Source: Lachnospiraceae bacterium (GTDB taxonomy: Bacteria > Bacillota > Clostridia > Lachnospirales > Lachnospiraceae). Taken from it: a stretch of DNA of 64,000 nucleotides. The DNA lies in assembly GCA_024696615.1 (NCBI GenBank), contig JAILGS010000081.1, positions 40,200-104,199 of the forward strand. Direction: 5' to 3'. Each line of letters begins with the position of its first letter. Position 1 is the first letter of the stretch. A model generated the notes under the pieces. The model was not told the DNA's origin. It ran no database searches and was given only the letters and a program-made list of their open reading frames with translations. This document shows positions 25,726 to 35,058 of the stretch, piece by piece. The position numbers and the translations under genes were made by a program.

Positions 25726-26658
25726 CTATGCAATAATTGTGGTTCCGGCCTTACCATCCAGACCGGCTTTGGCCTTATTTAAGTTGGTAATAACTGCCTT
25801 ACGCTCCGGGAATGCCTTCACAAAACGAAGGGAAGCATCCACCTTAGGGAAGGTAGTACTTGCTGGGAAATGTCCCTCTTCAATATACTTCTTTAATTCA
25901 GCCACATGCACCGTATCAAAAGCCTTCTCTTCCTTGGTTCCAGCGCCCAGTGTTAACTGATCATATCCGGTTAAGAATAACAGTGTATCCGCATCCAAAA
26001 GTTCTGCTAATTTCGCAGCAGTATAATCCTTCTCAATAATGGCACTGGCGCCCTTTAACTTGGTACCCTGCTGTAATACCGGGATTCCACCACCACCTGC
26101 GGCAATAACAATCTGTCCAGCTTCAAAAAGTGTCTTAATGGCTTCGATTTCATAGATATCAATTGGCAAAGGAGAAGCAATCACACGGCGATATCCACCG
26201 GCTTCTTCCACTACATAATTGCCCTTAGCCTCTTCTTCTTCCGCTTCTTCCTTGGTCATTACACGACCGATCACCTTGGTTGGCTCACTAAAAGCGGTAT
26301 CAAAAGGATCCACCCTTACCTGGGTGATCACGGTGGATACAGTCTTATAGATTCCGCGATTTAATAATTCTGTACGGATCGCATTCTGTAAGTCATATCC
26401 AATATAACCCTGACTCATCGCACCACATAAAGACATAGGAGCTACAGTATATTCTGGCTCTAAGCGGGAGAATTCCGTCATAGCCGTCTGAATCATTCCC
26501 ACCTGTGGTCCATTACTGTGGGTAATTACAATCTCATACTTTGCTTCTACTAAATCTGCAATAGCTACTGCAGCCTTCTGCACATTGGCCTGCTGCTCTG
26601 GAAATGTGGTTCCAAATGCATTTCTACCTAATGCAACAACAATTTTTTTATTTGCCAT
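25726..26658 (-). CDS. arcC: carbamate kinase
   Basis: The 310-residue amino-acid kinase transfers phosphate between carbamoyl phosphate and ADP, giving ATP, ammonia and CO2. Motifs include VVALGRNAFG at the N-terminus, THSNGPQVGMI, GYRRVIASPLP and VIAAGGGGIPVL. ATG 26658 is preceded by GGAGGACTTGATT. No arcA, arcB or allantoin-type genes flank it, so it is an orphan; it could serve agmatine, citrulline or purine breakdown encoded elsewhere. Confidence 0.95.
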   Translation of the reverse strand: MANKKIVVALGRNAFGTTFPEQQANVQKAAVAIADLVEAKYEIVITHSNGPQVGMIQTAMTEFSRLEPEYTVAPMSLCGAMSQGYIGYDLQNAIRTELLNRGIYKTVSTVITQVRVDPFDTAFSEPTKVIGRVMTKEEAEEEEAKGNYVVEEAGGYRRVIASPLPIDIYEIEAIKTLFEAGQIVIAAGGGGIPVLQQGTKLKGASAIIEKDYTAAKLAELLDADTLLFLTGYDQLTLGAGTKEEKAFDTVHVAELKKYIEEGHFPASTTFPKVDASLRFVKAFPERKAVITNLNKAKAGLDGKAGTTIIA

Positions 26659-26719
26659 AATCAAGTCCTCCATAACCGTTGAAAGATGTATTCATTATAC
26701 TCTTTTTTCCTGGTCAATA

Positions 26720-28489
26720 TCAATCATCAAATATATAATCTAACACCGAAGAAAGCGCTTTTTCATAGTCTTCCGAGAAGATTGCCCGACGAATTTCCAA
26801 AGGGCGATCCGTGATGATATGATCCACACCCATGGTGGCATATTTGCAGGCAAGATCCTCATCATTGACCGTCCAAATATGAATTTCTTTTCCGGCAGAG
26901 TGGATATGATAAATCATGGTGGAAGTCACATATTTATAATCCACACTAAAGAAGTCCACATCCATATCCAGATAAGACGTTCCTATGGACATGGAAAGAA
27001 TGTAACCTAAGGTTAAATTCGGATCCATCCTTCGAAGTTCCTGCAATACCTCATAGTTGGAAGAGGAAATCACACATTGCCGCTGCATTCCATATTCTTT
27101 CAAGGTTTCATAGAATAATGGGACATATTGATAATCCGACTTCGTTGGTTTTAATTCAATATTTAACCATACATAATTGTCCTTGGCCCAGGAAAGTACT
27201 TCCTCCAGGGTTGGAATGGTATTATCCTGAAATTGCACATCCATGCGGATCCCTGCATCCACTTCGGATAATACCTGTTGGGTCATCTCACTCACTTGAT
27301 AAGGAAGACCACAGGTGCGATCCAGAGTACTATCATGAAATACCACAAAGCGCAGGTCCTTGGTTTGACGCACATCAATTTCAATAAAATTGGCCGCCTC
27401 CTCCACCGCTGCATGAAAGGCTAACATCGTATTCTCCGGATATTCCTCACTACTTCCCCGATGGGCTGTAATCATTGGATAATCCAAAAAATCCGACAGG
27501 GTAAAGACATGGCTTCGCATCTCGAAGGTGATAAAGATGGTATCCAATAACACTGCCACAATAATAATGTATTTTACAATCTTCTTTGGATGTCTTCGGG
27601 TTCGAATTCTTGCCTGATCCTGTCGTTCATAATTCACTCGAAACCGACCTTCCACATAGAGGTAACAGGCGGGAATACTCACCATCCAGAGAATAAAATT
27701 CAGGATGAGATGGAAATATTTGGCAATGGTTACATAGATGGCACTACCCGCTCTTGTATAACCAAGAATCTTTACTCCAAGAGCCACCACCCCCGTCATT
27801 CCCACGGTTAATCCCAGTAAGATGATAAGAATCACTGAGTTATACATGATCACCGTAAAGGCCACAAGTTTCCAACGTTTCTTCACATAGGAAGCGCTCC
27901 GTCTTAAGGCCGTGGTGAATGGGATTCTTCGATCATACATCATATTCACGCTAAAGACGCCAATCATGGCAACCGTTACCGTAAGAAAAAGTAAGATTCC
28001 AAGAGTAAACCTCACCCGATGGGAATTCATCACCCCGGAGACGATGAATTTTCTACCATGAAAGGCCCAGTTGATCATATTAAATACCAGGGGAAGATTC
28101 ATGGTAAGGGTCAATAGAAAGGTCATTCCCACAGCCCCCATATTTCTTGGGCGTATGGCATGCAAAAATCCCCGCATGGCATTATCTAGAACATATCCAT
28201 GGGAATAGGTCTTTCTTCGAAAAAGATCCGCCCCAGCTAACACCACCTGATGCTGAAACTCTAACAAAAGCATAAAGAATACTAACATAATGCTAAATCC
28301 CACAATGGTGGTAGGCTTCATAAAAAAGCGATAGATATCATAATTGGTTAAATAACGGATTTTTCCAAGATGTAGCAGGATTCTCCATAGCATACTTTCT
28401 ACTAGTACAAGAACCGCCATCATACTAATCATATAGCCTACTTCAAAGAGTAGGAATTGTTTCACATTTGCTCGATTAATTGGTTTCAT
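26720..28489 (-). CDS. membrane glycerophosphodiester phosphodiesterase
   Basis: The 589-residue protein has a multi-helix N-terminal half (about 1-300) of the type fused to Firmicutes GDPD proteins. The C-terminal glycerophosphodiesterase domain includes ITAHRGSSEEYPENTMLAFHAAVEEAANFIEIDVRQTKDLRFVVFHDSTLDRTC, with the catalytic HRG and the E-D metal ligands, and later WTVNDEDLACKYATMGVDHIITDRP. It hydrolyses glycerophosphodiesters from lipids or teichoic acids. Its ATG (28489, GGAGATCT upstream) lies just 13 nt past a terminator. Confidence 0.92.
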   Translation of the reverse strand: MKPINRANVKQFLLFEVGYMISMMAVLVLVESMLWRILLHLGKIRYLTNYDIYRFFMKPTTIVGFSIMLVFFMLLLEFQHQVVLAGADLFRRKTYSHGYVLDNAMRGFLHAIRPRNMGAVGMTFLLTLTMNLPLVFNMINWAFHGRKFIVSGVMNSHRVRFTLGILLFLTVTVAMIGVFSVNMMYDRRIPFTTALRRSASYVKKRWKLVAFTVIMYNSVILIILLGLTVGMTGVVALGVKILGYTRAGSAIYVTIAKYFHLILNFILWMVSIPACYLYVEGRFRVNYERQDQARIRTRRHPKKIVKYIIIVAVLLDTIFITFEMRSHVFTLSDFLDYPMITAHRGSSEEYPENTMLAFHAAVEEAANFIEIDVRQTKDLRFVVFHDSTLDRTCGLPYQVSEMTQQVLSEVDAGIRMDVQFQDNTIPTLEEVLSWAKDNYVWLNIELKPTKSDYQYVPLFYETLKEYGMQRQCVISSSNYEVLQELRRMDPNLTLGYILSMSIGTSYLDMDVDFFSVDYKYVTSTMIYHIHSAGKEIHIWTVNDEDLACKYATMGVDHIITDRPLEIRRAIFSEDYEKALSSVLDYIFDD

Positions 28490-28501
28490 AGATCTCCATA
28501 A

Positions 28502-28537
28502 AAGATAAAAGGAGGGTAGATCATCCTCTACCCTCCC
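28502..28537 (-). terminator. terminator immediately upstream of the GDPD gene
   Basis: Perfect 10-bp stem GGAGGGTAGA (28511-28520) / TCTACCCTCC (28527-28536), followed on the minus strand by TTTTATCTTTT. It ends about 13 nt before the GDPD start, leaving no room for a promoter between. Confidence 0.9.
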
Positions 28538-28543
28538 CCAATA

Positions 28544-29155
28544 TTAGAATTTTAATCGTGTCGAACGAGGTGCATCCTCATCCTCTTCCTCCGAATCCTT
28601 ATTCTTTAAGGATAAGTGGAAATGATATACAAAATCTAAGAAATAACTTGCGGATAATACCAAAGCCATTCCCATAACCACCGTCTGATTCATGCTTGTC
28701 ACAAGCGTCTCCACGTGGTTATTTAAGAAACCGAAAATAAATACGGCTAAAAATCCCCAGGCAAGAGTACTTTCCAAACAAAGGATTCCCTTATAATTAA
28801 ATCGATGATTGGTATAATCCCACCAGATTTCACCAAAAAGCTTCATCATCAAACGAGCGGTTAAATACTCGAATAAGGTGGCACCGATACAACCCGCAAT
28901 ATAGACATAAATCATATTCTCACGGATTGGATGAAAGAGGTGAATGGCAAGATAGGTTCCTGCGCCATAAATCACGCAGAATGGGAGTTTTACAAATCCA
29001 CGATTCTCCCAATACCCCCGTTCTTTTCGAATCACACAACATTCCATGGCCCAACCTAAAAAACTATAGATGAAAAACCATAGCACTAACTGGGACAGAC
29101 TCATCCCATCCACCGACATTCCAGATAAATCCAGATTCGTAATTGTCTCTACCAT
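28544..29155 (-). CDS. ABC-transporter type IV-like membrane protein
   Basis: The roughly 203-residue protein has about five membrane helices. It carries the family hallmarks LVLWFFIYSFLGWAMECCVIRKERGYWENRGFVKLPFCVIYGAGTY and LFGEIWWDYTNHRFNYKGILCLESTLAWG (PF06541, putative ABC-transporter type IV). It ends with a charged tail. The start is uncertain: ATG 29155 (GGGG upstream), ATG 29170 or TTG 29185. Its function is not known and no ATPase gene is beside it. Confidence 0.8.
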   Translation of the reverse strand: MVETITNLDLSGMSVDGMSLSQLVLWFFIYSFLGWAMECCVIRKERGYWENRGFVKLPFCVIYGAGTYLAIHLFHPIRENMIYVYIAGCIGATLFEYLTARLMMKLFGEIWWDYTNHRFNYKGILCLESTLAWGFLAVFIFGFLNNHVETLVTSMNQTVVMGMALVLSASYFLDFVYHFHLSLKNKDSEEEDEDAPRSTRLKF

Positions 29156-29249
29156 ATTAATTTTCCCCATTTCCTTTAGAACCAAATAACTCTACACGCA
29201 CTTCTATAACCTCTTTTTAGAAAACTACTTTTCCCTCCAAAAGTCGCTC

Positions 29250-30041
29250 CTATTTTAGTAAGAGGTCCCTTACAGTCTCTGCCACATTGTCAGAGATTCC
29301 ATAAGCAATGTCTTTTAACTCCTGCTTAGCCGTCTTCATAGCATACCCACGGCCCACGGTCTGAAACATTCCAATATCATTGAAACTATCGCCAAAAGCA
29401 ATACTTTCCTCCCGTTTGATCTGAAATTGTTCCATCAAAGCAGTTAACCCAAGGCTCTTGTTGACACCTTTGGCCGCAAATTCCAGCCATTCATTGGCAG
29501 AATAGATGACTTCGAACTTGTCACCCCATTTTTCTAAGAAATAATCTTCCACCGTATGAATGCCCTTTTTATTATAGATACCGATCTTTAAGATATCGGA
29601 CTCTCCGATATGATTAAAGGTATTAATCACATTGACATGATTAAAGCAGGTCTCCCGGACCTTCATATCATAGGATTCTTCCTTCGGTCTCATATATGCA
29701 ATAAATTCTCCATAGACTAAGAACTCGCAATCCGGTTTAGCTTCCACATCCGCTAATAATTCCTCTGCGACATCATGATCCATGGAACGCATCAATACAT
29801 TCTTTCCATGATATACCGTTAAGGCACCATCACTACACACTAGGGAGATTCGATCCATCACAGGCTCGAATAGATGCTTTAACTCACAATAAGGACGACC
29901 ACTGGCAATGACAAATTGTACGCCCTGATCCGTTACTGCTTTAATCACTTCAAAAAGTTTTGGATCAATGTGTTTCTCACCACGTGGAAGAATCGTACCA
30001 TCCACGTCACTGGCTATGAAACGAATCCCAGACTCACCCAT
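29250..30041 (-). CDS. Cof-type HAD phosphatase
   Basis: The 263-residue HAD-superfamily hydrolase has the catalytic FIASDVDGTIL (nucleophile Asp at about 12), motif II VIASGRP, and the C-terminal SIAFGDSFNDIGMF motif, with a type IIB cap between. Such enzymes dephosphorylate sugar phosphates or PLP; the substrate is open. ATG 30041 follows AATAGGAGT. Confidence 0.93.
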   Translation of the reverse strand: MGESGIRFIASDVDGTILPRGEKHIDPKLFEVIKAVTDQGVQFVIASGRPYCELKHLFEPVMDRISLVCSDGALTVYHGKNVLMRSMDHDVAEELLADVEAKPDCEFLVYGEFIAYMRPKEESYDMKVRETCFNHVNVINTFNHIGESDILKIGIYNKKGIHTVEDYFLEKWGDKFEVIYSANEWLEFAAKGVNKSLGLTALMEQFQIKREESIAFGDSFNDIGMFQTVGRGYAMKTAKQELKDIAYGISDNVAETVRDLLLK

Positions 30042-30091
30042 AGTATTTACTCCTATTGCCTATGCACACTTCATTCCTTCTTACCCAAGGA

Positions 30092-31300
30092 TTATAAAGC
30101 TGCTTCCAAGTGACGACGAATTGCCTTAATGAACTCTTCGCTATCAAGTTTCTTAGGATTCGGAAGGGTGGTAATTAATGCAAGATCACCAGTCATCTCT
30201 CCGCCTTCCACGGTATCGATACAAGCCTTCTCAAGCTTATCGGCAAATGTTACTAATTCAGGAAGCTGATCTAACTCACCACGCTTACGAAGTGCACCAC
30301 TCCATGCAAAGATGGTTGCAATTGGATTGGTGGAGGTCTTCTCTCCCTTTAAATACTTATAATAATGTCTCTGTACCGTTCCATGTGCTGCTTCATACTC
30401 AAAATATCCGTGAGGGGATGCAAGTACAGAAGTCATCATGGATAAAGAACCAAATGCAGTTGCCACCATATCGGACATAACATCTCCATCATAGTTCTTA
30501 CAAGCCCAGATATATCCACCTTCAGAACGGATAACACGTGCTACCGCATCATCAATTAAGGTGTAGAAGTAGGTAATTCCTGCTTCTTCGAACTTCTTCT
30601 GATATTCCTGATCATAGATGTCCTGGAAGATATCCTTAAAGGTATGATCATACTTCTTAGAAATAGTATCCTTACTAGCAAACCACAGATCCTGCTTGGT
30701 GCTTAATGCAAATTCAAAGCAGCTTCTTGCAAAACTTTCAATGGAATTATTTAAGTTATGCATACCCTGTACGATACCTGCGGACTTGAAATTATGTACT
30801 AATTCTCTGGTCTCGCTTCCATCTTCTGCAGTATATACTAATTCCACCTTACCAGCTCCAGGAATCTTCATCTCGGATCCCTTATATACATCACCATAGG
30901 CATGACGTGCAATGGTGATCGGCTTCTTCCAGTTCTTCACATATGGTTCAATGCCCTTGACAATAATTGGAGCACGGAATACGGTACCATCTAAGATGGC
31001 ACGAATGGTTCCGTTAGGGCTCTTATACATTTCCTTTAAATTATATTCACTCATACGAGCCTGATTTGGAGTAATGGTTGCACACTTGACAGCTACACCA
31101 TACTTCTTCGTTGCTTCAGCACTATCCACTGTTACCTGGTCATTGGTCTCATTACGATGCTCTAATCCAAGATCATAATAATCCGTCTTTAAATCCACGA
31201 AAGGTAAGAGTAACTCATCCTTAATCATCTTCCAGAGAACTCTGGTCATTTCATCTCCATCCATCTCAACGAGTGGTGTAGTCATCTGAATCTTTGTCAT
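30092..31300 (-). CDS. icd: NADP-dependent isocitrate dehydrogenase, homodimeric eukaryote-like type
   Basis: The 402-residue enzyme converts isocitrate to 2-oxoglutarate with NADPH formation. The length and motifs ([73 protein letters not shown]) are those of the type shared with eukaryotic cytosolic enzymes rather than E. coli Icd. ATG 31300 follows TTGGAGGAAAG. No citrate synthase or aconitase gene is adjacent, so it probably supplies 2-oxoglutarate for glutamate from elsewhere-encoded steps. Confidence 0.95.
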   Translation of the reverse strand: MTKIQMTTPLVEMDGDEMTRVLWKMIKDELLLPFVDLKTDYYDLGLEHRNETNDQVTVDSAEATKKYGVAVKCATITPNQARMSEYNLKEMYKSPNGTIRAILDGTVFRAPIIVKGIEPYVKNWKKPITIARHAYGDVYKGSEMKIPGAGKVELVYTAEDGSETRELVHNFKSAGIVQGMHNLNNSIESFARSCFEFALSTKQDLWFASKDTISKKYDHTFKDIFQDIYDQEYQKKFEEAGITYFYTLIDDAVARVIRSEGGYIWACKNYDGDVMSDMVATAFGSLSMMTSVLASPHGYFEYEAAHGTVQRHYYKYLKGEKTSTNPIATIFAWSGALRKRGELDQLPELVTFADKLEKACIDTVEGGEMTGDLALITTLPNPKKLDSEEFIKAIRRHLEAAL

Positions 31301-31369
31301 AAACTTTCCTCCAAACAAATTTTCCCAATATATCGTCTATTTTATAACATAATAAAGAAATTGTAAATA

Positions 31370-32113
31370 TTACTCTGCTTCTGCTAGCACTTCTTCTTTC
31401 ATCTCCCGGTCCATATAAATCACAGGAAGACTCTTCTTGGAAAGATTTCTAAAGAAGGATACAATGGGACCCGTGCCAAAACCCACTAAGAAGGTACCAA
31501 TGCCAAAGGCACCCCCGGTAAGAAGGCCAATTCCAATACAGCAAAAATCCGTAAAAATTCGTACCCATTGAAATTTTAACTTTCCCTTGCTTTTTTCTTC
31601 TGCGATCACACCAATCATGTCATAGGCACTCGTACCCAGTTCACATTCAATATACAGGGCCACTCCCACACAATAAACAAGGATTGCAAGAAAGAAAATC
31701 AAAATACGCATCTCCATCCGATCTGCAATGGACTCCATGGTTAAGCCCATTCCTCGAAATAGTGCGGTAAATGCATCCACTCCATATCCAACACAGAACA
31801 TATTCACCAATGCTCCAATTCCAAAAGCCTTCGGAGCAAGGATTAATACAGGAATATACATTAGGATATTGACAATCATTTGCATGGTTCCATAGCCAAT
31901 ATGAAACACATTCTCTCCCAGACCAATATTCATGCAGGAATATGGATCCGTACCCGCATCAGAAATACGCAGTAATGCGATTCCCAAAGCCAGTAAAGCA
32001 ATTCCAAGAACCATCACAAAAAATCGGATGATGGTATACTTCGTTATTCTTAAATTTTTCATTCTCATACTCTCACTCAAGTTCTTCGTTCCATAGCAAA
32101 GATCATCTAACAT
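31370..32113 (-). CDS. YczE/YitT-type integral membrane protein
   Basis: The 247-residue protein has five or six membrane helices, with VLGIALLALGIALLRISDAGTDPYSCMNIGLG and ALYIECELGTSAYDMIGVIAEEKSKGK. These repeats with small residues and a conserved Asp/Gly motif resemble the YczE/YyaS/YitT family, whose function is unsettled. ATG 32113 has GGAAG at 10 nt; ATG 32068 or 32062 could be the true start. It is the last gene of the operon that begins at the SpoIID-like gene. Confidence 0.8.
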   Translation of the reverse strand: MLDDLCYGTKNLSESMRMKNLRITKYTIIRFFVMVLGIALLALGIALLRISDAGTDPYSCMNIGLGENVFHIGYGTMQMIVNILMYIPVLILAPKAFGIGALVNMFCVGYGVDAFTALFRGMGLTMESIADRMEMRILIFFLAILVYCVGVALYIECELGTSAYDMIGVIAEEKSKGKLKFQWVRIFTDFCCIGIGLLTGGAFGIGTFLVGFGTGPIVSFFRNLSKKSLPVIYMDREMKEEVLAEAE

Positions 32114-32139
32114 ATGAACGATTCTTCCATCCTTCGTCC

Positions 32140-33975
32140 TTAATGCGCATTGGCACCAAAGTACTGGTCATACCATACAAGGAACATATAGATGGTCCAG
32201 ACCTTACGGGAATTATCCTCCACCCCGGCCTTATGCCGATCCAGAAAACCGATAATTTCCTCCGTATTAAAGTAGGTCTTAGCCGCCTCGGATTCAAAGG
32301 CCGCTTTCACAATATTGTAATACTTCTCTTCCCGCAGCCAAACTCTTGTAGGCACTGGGAAGCCAAGCTTCTTCTTTTCTGCCACCATATCCGGAAGATA
32401 GCGATGGGCCGCATTACGGAAGGCCACCTTGGTATTCTGGTCATTGACCTTAAATTTGGTTGGGATGTGACGAGCCACCTCGAAGACTTCCTTATCCAAG
32501 AATGGAGGACGAACTTCTAAGGAATTGGCCATACTCATCTTATCCGCCTTTAATAAAATGTCCCCAATCAACCAGAAATTAATGTCAATATACTGCATCT
32601 TGGTTACATCATCCTGATCCTTTACCTTATCATAATAAGGTTTGGTAAGCTCCATGAATGGATATTTTCCCGTAGGATGCTTTAAAATCTTCTCCCGCTC
32701 CTTCATATTAAACATGAAGGCATTGCCGATAAATCTCTCTTCCACATCCTTACTGGCACGGATGAGATAATTCTTTCCCTTAAAATGCAATGGACAAGCT
32801 TCCATGAGTTTTGCAACAGCCACACGAAGACCCTTAGGAATTTTGGTCATAGGAGCCAGGGAAAATGGTTCATGATAGATATTATATCCACCAAAGAACT
32901 CATCTGCGCCTTCGCCGGAAAGTGCCACCTTCACATGTTTTGCGGCTTCACGGCTGACAAAGTAAAGGGCAATAGCGGAAGGATCCGCAAGGGGTTCATC
33001 CATATGATACTGAATCTTTCCAAGATGATCCCAATATTCCTTCGTAGTAATTAATTTGCTATAATTATCAATCTGAATCTTTTCGGACAGAGCCTTGGCA
33101 TAATCGATTTCATTATATTTCTCATAATCAAAACCAACGGTGAAGGTCTTATCCCCATGGAAGGAGGCAGCTACATAGCTTGAGTCCACACCGGAGGATA
33201 AGAAGGATCCAACCTCCACATCACTGATCATATGGGTCTTTACGGACTCCTGAACCACCTGATCGATTCGCTCTTCCCACTCTTCCATGGTGGTATTCTC
33301 ATCCGGTTCAAAGGTAGGCTCCCAGTAGCGCTTAATCTCTAAATTTCCATTCTGAAACGTAAAATAATGGGCTGGCATCAGACGATAGACGCCCTTAAAG
33401 AAGGTCTCCGGAAGGACGGAATACTGGAAGGTAAGGTAGTTTTCAAGCGCTTCCTCATTTAATTCCTTCTGATAGTCCGGATGCTTCAAGATGCTCTTAA
33501 TCTCGGAACCATATACCAAATTCCCATTGATCACAGAATAGTACATGGGTTTAATACCAAAATAATCCCTGGCACCAAATAACAGCTTCTTCTTACTATC
33601 CCAGATTACAAATCCGAACATTCCTCGAAGCTTTGGAAGTAAATCCGTACCATATTCTTCATAGCCATGAATCAGGCACTCCGTATCCGCATGATTGGCA
33701 AAGATATGCCCCTTGGCCTCTAAGTCCTTACGAAGTTCTGCATAATTATAGATTTCTCCATTAAAGGTAATCACAATGGAGCGATCCTCATTATACATTG
33801 GCTGATCCCCATAATTTAAGTCCATGATACTCAGACGACGAAATCCCAGTGCCACATCCTCATCCACATGGGAACCACCACTATCCGGTCCACGATGGAT
33901 GATGGTCTGCATCATCTCCTCTAAGACTTCGGTTCGATTCTCACAATTTCCTGTAAAACCACAAATTCCACACAT
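32140..33975 (-). CDS. asnB: asparagine synthase (glutamine-hydrolysing)
   Basis: The 611-residue enzyme makes asparagine from aspartate, ATP and glutamine. The N-terminal class II glutaminase domain starts with the catalytic Cys2 (MCGICGF) and includes HRGPDSGG and TFNGEIYNY. The synthetase domain has the PP-loop VGSFLSSGVDSS and the ALSGEGADEFFGGY loop. ATG 33975 follows GGAGGAG. It lies 30 nt after queA in the same operon. AsnB paralogues can amidate other substrates such as cell-wall precursors, but the closeness to canonical motifs favours asparagine. Confidence 0.95.
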   Translation of the reverse strand: MCGICGFTGNCENRTEVLEEMMQTIIHRGPDSGGSHVDEDVALGFRRLSIMDLNYGDQPMYNEDRSIVITFNGEIYNYAELRKDLEAKGHIFANHADTECLIHGYEEYGTDLLPKLRGMFGFVIWDSKKKLLFGARDYFGIKPMYYSVINGNLVYGSEIKSILKHPDYQKELNEEALENYLTFQYSVLPETFFKGVYRLMPAHYFTFQNGNLEIKRYWEPTFEPDENTTMEEWEERIDQVVQESVKTHMISDVEVGSFLSSGVDSSYVAASFHGDKTFTVGFDYEKYNEIDYAKALSEKIQIDNYSKLITTKEYWDHLGKIQYHMDEPLADPSAIALYFVSREAAKHVKVALSGEGADEFFGGYNIYHEPFSLAPMTKIPKGLRVAVAKLMEACPLHFKGKNYLIRASKDVEERFIGNAFMFNMKEREKILKHPTGKYPFMELTKPYYDKVKDQDDVTKMQYIDINFWLIGDILLKADKMSMANSLEVRPPFLDKEVFEVARHIPTKFKVNDQNTKVAFRNAAHRYLPDMVAEKKKLGFPVPTRVWLREEKYYNIVKAAFESEAAKTYFNTEEIIGFLDRHKAGVEDNSRKVWTIYMFLVWYDQYFGANAH

Positions 33976-34005
33976 AATATAAACTCCTCCAAGAGGTATT
34001 TCCCC

Positions 34006-35049
34006 TTATTCGCACGACTCCTCATTGGTAATAAACATTGCATCTCCAAAGGAGAAGAAACGATACCGTTCTTTCACTGCTTCCTCATATGCTTTGAGCA
34101 CATGCTCCCTGCCTGCAAGAGCGGATACTAACATAATTAATGTTGACTCCGGCAGATGGAAATTGGTAATCAGACAATCCAGGGCTTTAAACTGATATCC
34201 CGGATAGATAAAGATTTCCGTCCAACCACTACTTGCCGGAACCGTGCCATCCGCAAGGGCTGCGGACTCAATGGTACGGCAACTGGTGGTCCCCACACAG
34301 ATGACCCGATGTCCCGTAGCCTTGGCATGATTAATCTTCTTAGCCGACTCCTCAGGGATTTGATAAAATTCCGAATGCATATGATGATCTAAAATATCCT
34401 CTTCTTTTACCGGACGGAAGGTACCAAGTCCCACATGCAAGGTCACTGGCGCGATCACCACACCCATAGCCTCAATCTCTGCTAATAATTCCTTGGTAAA
34501 ATGCAGTCCCGCCGTTGGCGCTGCTGCCGAACCTTCATGCTTCGCATAGACGGTCTGATACCGGGTTTTATCCTGTAATTTATGGGTGATATATGGGGGC
34601 AGTGGCATCTGACCCAGTTCATCTAAAATTTCCTCAAAAATCCCCTGATACTCAAAACGCACCAGACGATTTCCTTCTTCCACAATATCCACGACTTCTC
34701 CCACTAATTTGCCATCGCCAAAGGAGACTCTCGCACCCACTTTCATCTTCTTTCCGGGCTTTACTAAGGTTTCCCAGGTACTGTCACTTCTTCGCTTTAA
34801 TAAAAGCACTTCCACCACAGCACCCGTATCTTCCTTACAGCCAAGAAGTCTTGCAGGAATTACCTTGGTATCATTAATGACTAAGCAATCCCCAGGTTTT
34901 AAATAATCCTTAATCTGGGTAAAATGCTTATGAGAAATTGCTCCTGTTTCTTTGTTTAACACCAATAATCTGGACGAACTACGATCCTCTAAAGGATCCT
35001 GAGCAATCAGTTCCTCCGGAAGGTCATAATAAAAATCACTTTTTTTCAT
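34006..35049 (-). CDS. queA: S-adenosylmethionine:tRNA ribosyltransferase-isomerase
   Basis: The 347-residue enzyme performs the penultimate step in queuosine synthesis, adding the ribosyl part of SAM to preQ1 at position 34 of tRNA. Typical sequence: [26 protein letters not shown] at the start, [25 protein letters not shown], and [17 protein letters not shown]. The expected partner tgt is not adjacent in the visible stretch. The gene starts 9 nt after the SpoIID-like gene, so it is co-transcribed. Confidence 0.96.
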   Translation of the reverse strand: MKKSDFYYDLPEELIAQDPLEDRSSSRLLVLNKETGAISHKHFTQIKDYLKPGDCLVINDTKVIPARLLGCKEDTGAVVEVLLLKRRSDSTWETLVKPGKKMKVGARVSFGDGKLVGEVVDIVEEGNRLVRFEYQGIFEEILDELGQMPLPPYITHKLQDKTRYQTVYAKHEGSAAAPTAGLHFTKELLAEIEAMGVVIAPVTLHVGLGTFRPVKEEDILDHHMHSEFYQIPEESAKKINHAKATGHRVICVGTTSCRTIESAALADGTVPASSGWTEIFIYPGYQFKALDCLITNFHLPESTLIMLVSALAGREHVLKAYEEAVKERYRFFSFGDAMFITNEESCE

Positions 35050-35058
35050 TTGAAACTC